Positions 1-13,077 are shown, counted from the stretch's first letter. The stretch is 64,000 nucleotides of DNA from Anaerococcus hydrogenalis DSM 7454 (GCF_000173355.1 NZ_ABXA01000049.1:1-64000), one strand, 5' to 3'. Numbers and translations are program-made. Notes: generated by a model not told the origin, from the letters alone.

Positions 1-441
1 TACATTTCTCCAATACTTGATATGTATACCAATGAGATTATCTCTTACGACTTATCCTTAAGTCCTAATTTAAAACAAATATATAATATGTTAACAAAAG
101 CATTTAATAAATTTCCAAAACTAAACAACTTAATATTACATTCAGATCAAGGTTGGCAATACCAACATAAATATTATATAAATGAACTTAAGAAACATGG
201 TATAATTCAATCAATGTCAAGAAAAGGTAATTGTTATGATAACTCAATTATAGAAACTTTTTTTGGAAGATTAAAGAATGAAGTTTATTATGGTTACGAA
301 AAGAGCTATAGCTCTTTTGAAGAATTTTCGGAAGCAATAGAAAAATATATCTATTATTACAATAACGAAAGAATTCAGGAGAAAACAAAATGGATGCCAC
401 CTACAAGATATAGGTTAGCATCCACTACAACTAATAATTAA
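1..441 (+). CDS. IS3-family transposase OrfB, C-terminal part (partial, 5' end outside window)
   Basis: This is the DDE integrase-like catalytic domain of an IS3/IS150-type OrfB, which cuts and joins element ends. The reading frame is open from base 1, so the true start lies upstream. Seen here are the second catalytic Asp in LHSDQGWQYQ, and the Glu with its K/R seven residues later in NSIIETFFGRLKNE, followed by the typical C-terminal YYNNERIQEKTKWMPPTRYR segment. The first catalytic Asp would be upstream. The protein ends normally before the element's terminal repeat, so the part seen looks intact. A helper OrfA is expected further upstream. Confidence 0.9.
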   Translation, partial: YISPILDMYTNEIISYDLSLSPNLKQIYNMLTKAFNKFPKLNNLILHSDQGWQYQHKYYINELKKHGIIQSMSRKGNCYDNSIIETFFGRLKNEVYYGYEKSYSSFEEFSEAIEKYIYYYNNERIQEKTKWMPPTRYRLASTTTNN

Positions 442-470
442 ATATTGTGTCCAGTTTTACGGGTACTACA
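1..470 (+). mobile_element. Right end of an IS3-family insertion sequence (truncated by window edge)
   Basis: The window opens inside an IS3-type transposase gene. After its stop codon the sequence runs into TGTCCAGTTTTACGGGTACT and ends in ACA at about 470; read from the outside this starts TGTAGTACCCGTAAAACTGG, a plausible terminal inverted repeat with the 5'-TG...CA-3' ends usual for this family. The left end lies outside the window, so the repeat pairing and any target duplication cannot be tested here. Confidence 0.7.
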
Positions 471-490
471 TCATAAATCCTTGCAATTTT

Positions 491-1048
491 TTATTGGAAA
501 AATAAATGTTCAATTAAAATTTTAAATCCTAAAATTATTAAAATTATTCCTCCAACAAGTTCTGATATTTGCTTACTTCTCATTCCTAATTTGTTTCCGA
601 TTTTAAAGGCTACAGAAGAGAGGAGAAAAGTTGTAAATCCTATTATTAAGCTTGATGAGAAAATATTTACATCTAAAAATGCGAATGATACTCCAACTGC
701 CATGGCATCAATGCTGGTTGCTATACCAAGAGAGAGTAAAGATTTTAAGCTTAGGCCGTGGCTTATTTCACAGCTTGCATCCCTTGATTCTTTTATCATT
801 TGAAAACCAATTATAAATAATAAAACAAAGGCAACCCAATGATCAATGGCCTTGATTGAATTTGCAAAACTTGCTGCAAGAAAATATCCCAAAATAGGCA
901 TTAGTCCTTGAAATATTCCAAAGCAAAGACCAATACTAAGAGTATCTTTGATTGTTGTTTCTTTTATTTGAAGACCTTGGCAGATACTTGCTGCAAAAGC
1001 ATCCATACTAAGACCTATGGCTAGTATTAAAATTGAAAAAAGACTCAT
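491..1048 (-). CDS. mntP: Manganese efflux pump MntP family
   Basis: This is a 185-residue, six-helix membrane protein of the MntP (formerly DUF204/YebN) family, which exports Mn2+ to prevent toxicity. Two repeat-like halves each carry the family's membrane aspartate: LSMDAFAAS near residue 15, and ATSIDAMAVGVSFAFLD near residue 115. Length matches the family (about 185-190). The ATG follows AAGGAGTAAT. There is no yybP-ykoY Mn2+ riboswitch in the short upstream gap, so metal control is not evident. It lies convergent to the IS element, with only 49 bp between stop codons. Confidence 0.9.
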   Translation of the reverse strand: MSLFSILILAIGLSMDAFAASICQGLQIKETTIKDTLSIGLCFGIFQGLMPILGYFLAASFANSIKAIDHWVAFVLLFIIGFQMIKESRDASCEISHGLSLKSLLSLGIATSIDAMAVGVSFAFLDVNIFSSSLIIGFTTFLLSSVAFKIGNKLGMRSKQISELVGGIILIILGFKILIEHLFFQ

Positions 1049-1125
1049 TATTACTCCTTAAATTTCTTGAAAAAATGTCAACGAAAAATTATACTTGTTA
1101 TTTCTTTATAAGCAAATAGAAGGCC

Positions 1126-2459
1126 TTAGCCTTCTATTTCGATTATTTTTTGTATTATTGGTTGATCTTTAATGTCATCATACCTATTTGAATCAATGTT
1201 TATATCAGGATTTGTTTTTTCTATTTCATTTATATAACCTGACTCTGTTAATCCAATTTCTTTTGGAAATCTTAATACATATCCTGAATTTGGTAAATCA
1301 ATTTGCAAAGGATCAGTTCCAATTCCATCACCCTTGCTTTGACTTCCAACTAAAGTTGCAAGTTTTGTTTCTTTACAAAAAGATGCAAGCATTTCAGCAG
1401 AAGAATATACGGTTGAATCTATAAGCAAATAAATATGGCCCTTAAATTTTATAGAATCTTCACTAGGATTAACTAAAATTGGATAGTTAGTATAATAGTC
1501 AAATTTTGAAAGAATTTCCTTTGTTTCATTTGAAAAATTACTTTCATTTAAAAATTCGCTAACTCCTTCCTTGTATTTTTCTTGACTTATGACCTTCTTG
1601 TTCAAATCTCCATTTTTAATAAAGGAATAGTAGTTTGTTGAATAAGGCTTGTCAATTATACTTGGAAGAAGAAAATCTTGCCAATACCTAGAATCTCCAC
1701 CAGTATTTCCTCTAATATCAATAATCAAAGCCTTTTTATTTTTATTTTTTTAAGGTAGGATTTGATCTTTTTGTGGTCTTTTTTAGAATAGTCATAATTA
1801 AGCATGGAATTTATTTTTATATAGGCAAGGTCCTTATTAATTTCTTTGGTGCTTATATTTTCTTCATTTAAATTTTCTATATTAGAAAATCCTTCCTTAG
1901 ATTTTCCAACTAGGATATCTTTTTGATTTATTTTTGACATTATCTCGTATTGGTTGTATTCCAAATAATTATTTATTTTTTTATTATCTAGCCTATATCT
2001 TCTTCTTACATTTTCTTTCTCATAAATATGACTTATATCATGGCGCCAATCATTTTCTGGCATCTTATAATAGTTTATATACATATAGACAGCTTGGTTT
2101 TGGTCAATTAATTGGGTGTGGTCATTGTTAAGCTCGTATAGGATTTTATTCATCCTCAAACTAAAATCCACATCATTTTTTGAATTTCCAATGTATTTTC
2201 TATAGGAATCTTTCTTTTCTAGCCAGTCAATATTATTTACCTTCTTATTTATATCAAAATAAGGGTAATAAGTTTCCAAAATATTATAGGCAAAATCAAA
2301 ATCTTCCAAGTATTGGTCTTTTGATAAATCCTCTATTTTTTTATCTTCAAGACTAGGCAGGTCAATTTTATTTGCATTTTTGGGACTTGTAAAATTTAAA
2401 AAAGTAAGAATAAGTAAAATTGAAATTACAGCAAAAGTAAAAAATCTTCTTTTTTTCAT
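1126..2459 (-). pseudogene. S41-family peptidase (tail-specific protease-like), frameshifted
   Basis: An exported or membrane-anchored serine peptidase of family S41 in two frames. The first piece (2459-1725) has an N-terminal hydrophobic segment after MKKRR and the helical N-terminal region. The second (from 1738 down to 1126) holds the core: LIIDIRGNTGGDS, then LLIDSTVYSSAEMLASF with the nucleophile serine, and GSQSKGDG with the likely partner lysine. The break is in an A run near 1743-1749 on the coding strand: seven A where eight would join the frames (giving LKKNKNKKALIIDIRGN) into a 444-residue protein. A homopolymer assembly error is likelier than true loss. The substrate is unknown. 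Confidence 0.75.
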
Positions 2460-2504
2460 CTAATATCCTTTCCTTTTCTAATTATAACAAATAAAAAAAA
2501 TCTT

Positions 2505-3068
2505 TTATAGCTTTCTTATAGAAACAAGGTAGGGAGGATTATTGATTTGATTATAAAAATCATATTTGATAACTTGAAATAATTTTTGATCTAAACTTTT
2601 CAAAAATTCTCCAACATATTTAGCCTCACTTTTCCCCTCATCATGACCTGGATAAAAAGTCATTAAAATAAGACCATTTTTATTTAAAAGTTTTAAAGAA
2701 GATTTTAAAGAGCCTATGACTGACTTATAATTTGTAGTTATAGACTTATCTCCCTTTGGCAAAAAACCAAGATTATAAATAAAAAGGTCTATTTTTTCAC
2801 TTATATAATTTTCTATATTTTTATGGTCATCTAGGATAAATTTAAAATTATTATTATTTCCAATAAGATCTAGGGTATTTTTCCTCGCCAAATCTTGGAT
2901 ATCAAAAGCATACAAAATTTGTGGATTTTTCTTATCCAAGATAAATTTTGAATCGTATCCATTTCCAGCTGTCATATCGCAGGCATTAATCTTATTTCCT
3001 ATCCTATTTTCTATAATATAATGGGAAAGTTTTACTGGGTTATTTATAATTTCATCAATATATTTCAT
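2505..3068 (-). CDS. mnmM: Class I SAM-dependent methyltransferase, MnmM/YtqB family (tRNA wobble uridine modification)
   Basis: A 187-residue Rossmann methyltransferase of the PF06962 (YtqB) family. B. subtilis YtqB was identified as MnmM, which methylates the 5-aminomethyl-2-thiouridine wobble base of tRNA; transfer of that function here rests on family membership. The SAM-binding motif DMTAGNGYDSKF sits near residues 31-42, the acidic loop is YAFDIQ, and the family signature NLGFLPKGDKSITT is near residue 100. The start overlaps the 3' end of the upstream metallopeptidase gene by 14 bp, so the two are probably co-translated, although no functional link is known. Confidence 0.8.
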   Translation of the reverse strand: MKYIDEIINNPVKLSHYIIENRIGNKINACDMTAGNGYDSKFILDKKNPQILYAFDIQDLARKNTLDLIGNNNNFKFILDDHKNIENYISEKIDLFIYNLGFLPKGDKSITTNYKSVIGSLKSSLKLLNKNGLILMTFYPGHDEGKSEAKYVGEFLKSLDQKLFQVIKYDFYNQINNPPYLVSIRKL

Positions 3069-3606
3069 GGTTTCTCATATCCTTACCGTTAATATCTCTA
3101 AAAAATCTTGAATCAGCCTCTTCTTTTCTTATTTTTATCCCCATCCTATGCATCTCATTTAATTTGAAAATCATAAGATTCACATTTACATTATAAATTG
3201 ATGCAAGCTGGTTGTAAGTATAGCCTTCTTTTATATCCTTTAATAACTGATTTTCATCCAAAAGAAGGTGGGCTGCAAAAATATTTGCACACAATTCCAT
3301 CTCACTGTTTATGTCAAAAAGTTCATACTCAATTAGGTTTTCATTTTTTGCCATGTCCCTATGATAGATATCATGGCCCAATTCATGGGCAAAAACCATA
3401 TTTTGAATTCTTTTATCAACAAAGGGATTATAAAAAACAAAGGAATTTCTTTTTATGATTTTATACATGCCTAAAAGTTTGGTATTTTCCTTAAAGGCAA
3501 TTATATTTACCCCTCTTTGGATTAAAATTTCCCTAGGATCCCTGCTATCATATTTTTTAATTAAATTTTTTACATCCTCATAAATTTGATCATACAAAAA
3601 AGACAT
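3055..3606 (-). CDS. ImmA/IrrE-type zinc metallopeptidase
   Basis: A 183-residue protein with the ImmA/IrrE (DUF955) domain. HELGHDIYH (near residue 74) supplies the HExxH zinc site, and the glutamate-rich stretch ending EMELCANIFAAHLLL supplies the third ligand region. Proteases of this family cleave the XRE repressor encoded beside them: ImmA cuts ImmR in ICEBs1, and IrrE/PprI cuts DdrO in Deinococcus. Here the XRE gene lies immediately upstream (8-bp gap) in the same direction, so the same partnership is inferred. The C-terminal 40 residues are basic and poorly conserved. The trigger that activates it cannot be read from sequence. Confidence 0.85.
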   Translation of the reverse strand: MSFLYDQIYEDVKNLIKKYDSRDPREILIQRGVNIIAFKENTKLLGMYKIIKRNSFVFYNPFVDKRIQNMVFAHELGHDIYHRDMAKNENLIEYELFDINSEMELCANIFAAHLLLDENQLLKDIKEGYTYNQLASIYNVNVNLMIFKLNEMHRMGIKIRKEEADSRFFRDINGKDMRNHEIY

Positions 3607-3614
3607 AGTTTCAC

Positions 3615-4013
3615 CTAATCCTTGTGGGGATTATATTTTTTATTTTTATTTTTTGCTATATAGTAAGCCTCTTGGATAGAATCTAGGATTGCTTTTTTAT
3701 CTTTTTCATCAATTTCTCCACCAGCCATAAGGCCGATTACCCCATCAACCATTTCCTTGGCGTCTTTTGCTCCCTTATAACCATATTTTTCCCTAGCATC
3801 AAGAATAAAATTATCCTCATCAGTTACAAGGTAATCATGGCTAGTATCTAAAACTTCTGCAAGCTTATCATAAACCTTCCTATATCTTGGCTTTGATTCT
3901 CCCATTTCATATCTTGAGATTGTTTTTAAAGAAACGCCAACAAGCTTTGCAAGCTGATCTTGAGTCAAATTTTTACTTTCTCGAAGTTGTCTTAACTTAG
4001 TTCCAAAACTCAT
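3615..4013 (-). CDS. XRE-family transcriptional repressor (candidate ImmA/IrrE target)
   Basis: A 132-residue protein with an N-terminal helix-turn-helix (residues about 1-60, LTQDQLAKLVGVSLKTIS) and a C-terminal region that may dimerise and be cut by the neighbouring peptidase. An upstream in-frame GTG at 4037 exists, but the ATG at 4013 is preceded by AAGGAGAAAAT and fits the family start, so it is preferred. It is divergent from dinB, and the shared 142-bp gap contains overlapping promoters and a regular set of GAC/GTC half-sites. That layout suggests it represses both itself and dinB. It could equally be a relic of a prophage or ICE switch, but no phage genes are nearby. Confidence 0.8.
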   Translation of the reverse strand: MSFGTKLRQLRESKNLTQDQLAKLVGVSLKTISRYEMGESKPRYRKVYDKLAEVLDTSHDYLVTDEDNFILDAREKYGYKGAKDAKEMVDGVIGLMAGGEIDEKDKKAILDSIQEAYYIAKNKNKKYNPHKD

Positions 4014-4030
4014 ATTTTCTCCTTTTTTAA

Positions 4031-4145
4031 AAGACACTCAAAGACTTAGAGTCGTTAAAAGTCTTGACAAAAGACATTAAGCGTCTTAAAATCTAATTAA
4101 GTCATTCACTGTCATAATTATACAATAAGAGTCATTTAAGTTCAA
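4031..4145. promoter_or_regulatory. Overlapping promoters and phased operator array between XRE gene and dinB
   Basis: Plus-strand dinB promoter: TTGACA at 4064-4069, 17-bp spacer, TAAAAT at 4087-4092. The spacer is filled by the inverted repeat AAGAC-N7-GTCTT (4071-4087). Minus-strand promoter for the XRE gene: TTGAAC (4145-4140), 17 bp, TATAAT (4122-4117). AAGAC occurs at 4031, 4041 and 4071, and GTC at 4051, 4061, 4101, 4111 and 4131, i.e. on a 10-bp register along one face of the helix. The motifs are read directly; their use by the XRE protein is inferred. Confidence 0.7.
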
Positions 4146-4155
4146 GGAGGAAAAA

Positions 4156-5355
4156 ATGCTTAGAACAATCCTACATTCAGATATGAATTCTTGTTATGCA
4201 TCAATCGAGGCAAAATTAAATCCAAAATTAAAAAATAAGGCCATGGCAGTTTGTGGAGATCCAAGAAATAGGCATGGGATAATTCTCGCAAAAAGTCAGG
4301 AGGCAAAAATTATGGGGGTAAAAACAGGAGAGGCGATTTGGCAGGCGAAAATTAAATGTCCAAATTTAATTTTAGTTCCTCCTCATTACGAAAAATATTT
4401 AGAATTTTCAAGAAAGGCCAGAAAAATTTACTATTCCTATACAAATAGGGTGGAGCCTTTTGGCCTTGATGAATGTTGGCTTGATGTAAGCGAAAGTTTA
4501 AAACTTTTTGGAAGTGGGGAAGAAATTGCAAATCAAATAAGAGAAAGGATGAAAAAAGAATTGGGAATTACTGTAAGTGTTGGAGTTTCTTTTAATAAAG
4601 TATTTGCAAAACTCGGTTCGGATTTAAAGAAACCTGATGCAACAACTTTAATAAAAAAAGAAAATTTTAAAGAAATAGTCTGGCCTCTTGATATTTCTTC
4701 AATAATAGGCATTGGAAAAGCAACAAAAAGAAAATTAAATGGAATAGGAATTTATAGTTTGGGAGATCTTGCCAAAACAGATTCTGATGCAATAAGGGGA
4801 ATTTTGGGCATAAATGGTCTGTACTTATGGCAATACGCAAATGGTCTTGATGATAGGCCGGTAAAAGATTATTCTTATAGGGAAGTTATAAAAACAATAG
4901 GAAATTCATCGACTCTTGTGGAAGATTTGTACACTAATGAGGAAGTTTATAACATTTTTCAAATTTTATCTTTAAATGTTTCCAAAAGATTAAGGGAGGC
5001 TAATCTTTCTTCTATGGGGGTAAATATTTTTGTTAGGGATAATAATTTATTTTCCTATGAATTTCAAAGTCCAATAAATAATCCCACCCAATCTTCAATA
5101 ATTCTTTCAGAAAAAGCAATAGATCTTTTTAAGAAAAAATATAAGTGGAATTTTCCCATAAGGGCACTTGGGATTAGGGCTATAAATTTGGTTGATGATA
5201 AAATTCCTGCCCAAACTGATATTTTTTCAGATTATAAAAAAATTATAAAAAAAGAAAATCTGGATAAGGCAATTTATGATATAAGAAAAAAATATAATAA
5301 GGATGTTTTAACATTTGCCTCTTTAAAAAATAATAAAAAAATTTCCAACAGATAA
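4156..5355 (+). CDS. dinB: DNA polymerase IV (Y-family translesion polymerase)
   Basis: A 399-residue DinB/UmuC-type error-prone polymerase that copies past damaged bases. The palm residues are visible: Asp in HSDMNSCYASIE (residues 8-19), and the Asp-Glu pair in PFGLDECWLDVS (near residue 104). Next come the helix-hairpin-helix IIGIGKATKRKLNGIGI and a C-terminal little-finger domain. No clear beta-clamp peptide is obvious at the end. The start follows AAGGAGGAAAAA. It is divergent from the XRE/ImmA pair, and its promoter spacer carries a palindrome, so it is probably damage-inducible through that pair rather than LexA (no LexA-like box was seen). Confidence 0.93.
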   Translation: MLRTILHSDMNSCYASIEAKLNPKLKNKAMAVCGDPRNRHGIILAKSQEAKIMGVKTGEAIWQAKIKCPNLILVPPHYEKYLEFSRKARKIYYSYTNRVEPFGLDECWLDVSESLKLFGSGEEIANQIRERMKKELGITVSVGVSFNKVFAKLGSDLKKPDATTLIKKENFKEIVWPLDISSIIGIGKATKRKLNGIGIYSLGDLAKTDSDAIRGILGINGLYLWQYANGLDDRPVKDYSYREVIKTIGNSSTLVEDLYTNEEVYNIFQILSLNVSKRLREANLSSMGVNIFVRDNNLFSYEFQSPINNPTQSSIILSEKAIDLFKKKYKWNFPIRALGIRAINLVDDKIPAQTDIFSDYKKIIKKENLDKAIYDIRKKYNKDVLTFASLKNNKKISNR

Positions 5356-5396
5356 GACAGAAATAGTAACTCTTCCAAATGGAAGGATTAGATAAA

Positions 5397-5420
5397 ATAG
5401 GATGTAAGTCCTATTTTTTA
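5397..5420 (+). terminator. Rho-independent terminator after dinB
   Basis: Stem ATAGGA / TCCTAT around loop TGTAAG, followed by a run of T. It lies 42 bp after the dinB stop codon. Confidence 0.7.
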
Positions 5421-5518
5421 TTTGAAAAAATTTAATAAATTTCTTAAAAACAAAAAATACATCTTTAATTTTCAAAAAAACTATGGTATGATTATTTTAC
5501 ATTCAAGTTGGGAGAATA

Positions 5519-5659
5519 ATGATGAGATTTATTTTTAAAGTTAAAAAATTTGTAAATACAATTTTATCTATGAAAAAAATAGAAAGGCTAAGACCTTTTT
5601 GCGTTTTTTTATGCCCAAATATGTCTATGGATGTAGTATTGTTTTGTCAGGGAAGCTAA
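5519..5659 (+). CDS. Possible 46-residue leader peptide upstream of purH
   Basis: A short frame starting MMRFIFKVKK and ending DVVLFCQGS, preceded by TTGGGAGAATA, a usable ribosome site. A possible -10 (TATGAT, 5487-5492) lies upstream, but no good -35 is seen. It has three cysteines and many methionines, and no family is recognised. Its stop codon falls inside the 5' arm of the following terminator stem, the geometry expected of a translation-coupled attenuator. It may instead be chance coding in an AT-rich leader. Confidence 0.3.
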   Translation: MMRFIFKVKKFVNTILSMKKIERLRPFCVFLCPNMSMDVVLFCQGS

Positions 5660-5680
5660 TTAATAATTAGCTTCCCTTTT
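5650..5680 (+). terminator. Strong terminator or attenuator in the purH leader
   Basis: A perfect 12-bp stem GGGAAGCTAATT / AATTAGCTTCCC with a 3-base loop, followed by TTTTCTTG. It ends 50 bp before the purH start. A weaker hairpin AAAGG-CTAAGA-CCTTT precedes it at about 5584. Because it stands between the only visible upstream promoter candidate and purH, it could be an attenuator for the operon. No known purine riboswitch aptamer was seen. The rest of 5420-5730 holds only the small frame listed above. Confidence 0.65.
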
Positions 5681-5730
5681 CTTGTCTTTAATTTAGACTG
5701 AAATCTTAAAATTATAATATGGAGGGAAGA

Positions 5731-7236
5731 ATGAGAGCTTTAATATCTGTTACAGATAAAAAAGATGTTGAAAAACTTGCTAAGGGATTGGATCAACTAG
5801 GCGTTGAAATTGTATCTACTGGTGGTACATACAAAAAAATTGTAGAAAATGGAGTAGATGCAAAAGAAATTGAGGAAATAACAAATTTTCCAGAAATTTT
5901 AGATGGTAGGGTAAAGACCCTATCTCCTTATGTTCATGGTGGAATTCTTTACAAAAGAGATGACGAAAATCATAAAAAAACTGTTGCTGAAAATAATATT
6001 AAAGATATTGATATAGTTGTTGTAAATTTATATAAGTTTGAAGAATCTTTAAAGACTAATGACATTGACAATATTATAGAAAATATTGATATAGGGGGAC
6101 CAACTTTAATAAGGTCTGCTGCAAAAAATCACAAAGATTGCATTATTTTAACTGATCCTAGTGATTATGATGAATTTTTGGATAAATTAGAAAAAAATGA
6201 TCTTGATTTAGAATATAGAAGATATTTGGCTATGAAGGCATATTCTCTTACAGCTTATTATGATAGTGTAATTTCAAGATTTTTTAAAGATTTGACTAAA
6301 AAAGATTGCCAATACAAAACTTACGGTCTTAGAAAAATTGAAGATTTAAGGTATGGAGAAAATCCAAGTCAAAGTGCAAGTCTTTATGAAGATACCTATG
6401 CAAAGGGCCTTTTGAAAGATATAGAAATTTTACATGGAAAGGCAATGAGTTTTAACAATTACAATGACTTAAATGTTGCCTTAGAACTTGCCAAAGAACT
6501 TGGTGAAAATTCTTGTGTTGCTTTGAAACACCAATCACCTTGTGGTGCTGCTATTGGAGAAAATGCCTTTGATGCTTACAAGAAAGCATACGAAGCTGAT
6601 TCCCTATCAATTTTTGGTGGAATTGTTGCTTTAAATGGAGTAGTCGATGAAAAAACTGCAAGTATGATGAGTGAAATTTTCCTTGAAATTGTTGCAGCAA
6701 ACGACTTTACAAAAGAGGCTTTGGAAATTTTATCTAAAAAGAAAAATATCCGTCTAATAAAAGTTGACCTTTCAAAAGATTTTGTAAAAGAAGATGTAAA
6801 ATATTTGGAAGGAAAAGTTTTGGTTCAAGATAGGGACACAAAAGAAGATGACTTTGAAGTTGTAACTGATATAAAACCAGATAAAAAAGATATAGATGAT
6901 TTAAAATTTGCCATGACTGTTGTAAAATACACCAAGTCAAATGCAATTGTAATTGTTAAAGATGGAAAAACTTTGGGAGTTGGTTGTGGACAAACTTCAA
7001 GAATTTGGGCCCTAGAATCAATCAAAAACAACCACCCAGATGTTGACTTTACTGATTCTATTATGTCTTCAGATGCCTTTTTCCCATTTGATGATTGCGT
7101 AGAATTTGCCCACAAAATTGGAGTAAAATCAATCATCCAACCAGGTGGATCAATTAGGGATAAGGATTCAATTGACAAATGTAATGAGTACAAAATGTCC
7201 ATGGTATTTACAAATAATAGACACTTTAGACATTAA
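5731..7236 (+). CDS. purH: Bifunctional AICAR formyltransferase / IMP cyclohydrolase
   Basis: A 501-residue enzyme for the last two steps of IMP synthesis in the cytoplasm: formylation of AICAR, then ring closure. Residues 1-150 are the MGS-like IMP cyclohydrolase domain (ISVTDKKD..., STGGTYKKI, DGRVKTLSPYVHGG). The rest is the formyltransferase with the active-site segment ALKHQSPCGAA near residue 265. An in-frame ATG exists at 5719, but the one at 5731 follows GGAGGGAAGA and matches the family start. It is the first gene of purH-purL-guaB, 9 bp before purL. Confidence 0.96.
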   Translation: MRALISVTDKKDVEKLAKGLDQLGVEIVSTGGTYKKIVENGVDAKEIEEITNFPEILDGRVKTLSPYVHGGILYKRDDENHKKTVAENNIKDIDIVVVNLYKFEESLKTNDIDNIIENIDIGGPTLIRSAAKNHKDCIILTDPSDYDEFLDKLEKNDLDLEYRRYLAMKAYSLTAYYDSVISRFFKDLTKKDCQYKTYGLRKIEDLRYGENPSQSASLYEDTYAKGLLKDIEILHGKAMSFNNYNDLNVALELAKELGENSCVALKHQSPCGAAIGENAFDAYKKAYEADSLSIFGGIVALNGVVDEKTASMMSEIFLEIVAANDFTKEALEILSKKKNIRLIKVDLSKDFVKEDVKYLEGKVLVQDRDTKEDDFEVVTDIKPDKKDIDDLKFAMTVVKYTKSNAIVIVKDGKTLGVGCGQTSRIWALESIKNNHPDVDFTDSIMSSDAFFPFDDCVEFAHKIGVKSIIQPGGSIRDKDSIDKCNEYKMSMVFTNNRHFRH

Positions 7237-7245
7237 GGATATGAT

Positions 7246-12374
<5,129 letters not shown>

Positions 12375-12382
12375 TAAGTAAA

Positions 12383-12403
12383 AGATTGGTTTTTGTCCAA
12401 TCT
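12383..12403 (+). terminator. Left hairpin copy after guaB, lacking its own T-run
   Basis: Stem AGATTGG / CCAATCT. It is followed directly by CAGAGCGTAGAC, the end of an inserted element, not by a T-run. The matching hairpin with a T-run is at 12604-12627. Confidence 0.6.
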
Positions 12404-12603
12404 CAGAGCGTAGACAAACCCTCAAGCACGAATATCGGACTCCAAAAATTGTTGATTTCTAAATTTTAAAATTCTAAAATCGCAAACTCGAGCTAAGCTC
12501 TCGAACAGTGCGATTTTTGACGAATTTTTAAATTTGAAATCAAACCAATTTTTTACGTATGATATTCTTAGCATGAGGATTTGCATACTTTGTCAACAGT
12601 CTG
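12404..12603. repeat. Terminator-embedded palindromic element, copy 1 (200 bp)
   Basis: It starts CAGAGCGTAGACAAA and ends TTTGTCAACAGTCTG; the reverse complement of the end is CAGACTGTTGACAAA, giving 15-bp imperfect terminal inverted repeats. The inside folds as one long imperfect hairpin: ATTGTTGATTTCTAAATTT pairs with AAATTTGAAATCAAACCAAT, ATCGCA pairs with TGCGAT, and the apex contains CTCGAGCTAAGCTCTCGAA. It encodes no protein. It is closely similar to copy 2 and shares its ends with copy 3. Confidence 0.85.
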
Positions 12604-12627
12604 AGATTGGATTTTATTCCAATCTTT
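12604..12627 (+). terminator. Right hairpin copy with T-run (active guaB terminator)
   Basis: Stem AGATTGG / CCAATCT with a different loop from the left copy, followed by TTTTATTTTG. It is the hairpin that can terminate the guaB transcript. Confidence 0.7.
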
Positions 12628-12682
12628 TATTTTGTTTTATTTTAGGGTAATAATATATAAAGAAGAAATTTAGGGGGAAATT

Positions 12683-13075
12683 ATGTTAGATCTAACAAAA
12701 CTAATTGTTGAATACTACCAAGGTAAAAATTTATCAATAGAAGAAATAGCTGACCAAATGGATAGAGCCAAGGTTGAGGTAATTGAAAATTTTTTGGATA
12801 ATAAATTATACGTTAAAAAAAGAAACGGAAAAATCGAATTATTTGATGTAGAAAAAATATCTAGGTCTATAAAAAATGCAGCAAGAAATGGAAATATTGA
12901 ACTAAATACTTCAGATATATCTATATTAAAAAATGATTTAGAAAAAATAATCAAGAAAAATCATCACAGAATTTTACCTACAGCAACTATAAAAGAATAT
13001 GTAGAAAATATCTTAGAAGAAGATGGTTACAAAAAAGTATTAGAAAGCTATACATCATATATTAAAAGCAAATAA
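12683..13075 (+). CDS. Small HTH-like plus ATP-cone domain protein
   Basis: A 130-residue protein. Residues about 45-130 are an ATP-cone (YVKKRNGKIELFDVEKISRSI... PTATIKEYVENILEEDGYKKV), the nucleotide-sensing fold found in NrdR and at the N-terminus of ribonucleotide reductases. Residues 1-42 look like a short helix-turn-helix (LSIEEIADQMDRAKVEVIENFL) rather than the zinc ribbon of NrdR, and no cysteines are present. A dATP/ATP-sensing regulator or accessory protein is inferred. The gene follows TTAGGGGGAAATT, has its own space after guaB, and is flanked on both sides by palindromic elements. No reductase gene is nearby. Confidence 0.7.
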   Translation: MLDLTKLIVEYYQGKNLSIEEIADQMDRAKVEVIENFLDNKLYVKKRNGKIELFDVEKISRSIKNAARNGNIELNTSDISILKNDLEKIIKKNHHRILPTATIKEYVENILEEDGYKKVLESYTSYIKSK

Positions 13076-13077
13076 AA

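Noticed and set aside
1049-1125. yybP-ykoY manganese riboswitch before mntP
   Set aside because: The upstream gap is only about 77 bp and lacks the conserved hairpin and loop sequences.
1738-1752. Programmed ribosomal frameshift in the S41 peptidase gene
   Set aside because: The A-run lacks a clear stimulatory hairpin or upstream Shine-Dalgarno-like site, and many unrelated genes in the window show the same kind of one-base run change, favouring sequence error.
5712-5717. TATAAT just upstream of purH as a promoter
   Set aside because: Transcription would start inside or after the GGAGGG ribosome site, so it would not give a translatable message.
5420-5730. Purine, ZTP or T-box riboswitch upstream of purH
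   Set aside because: None of the conserved aptamer core sequences could be found by reading; only a leader frame and terminator hairpins are present.
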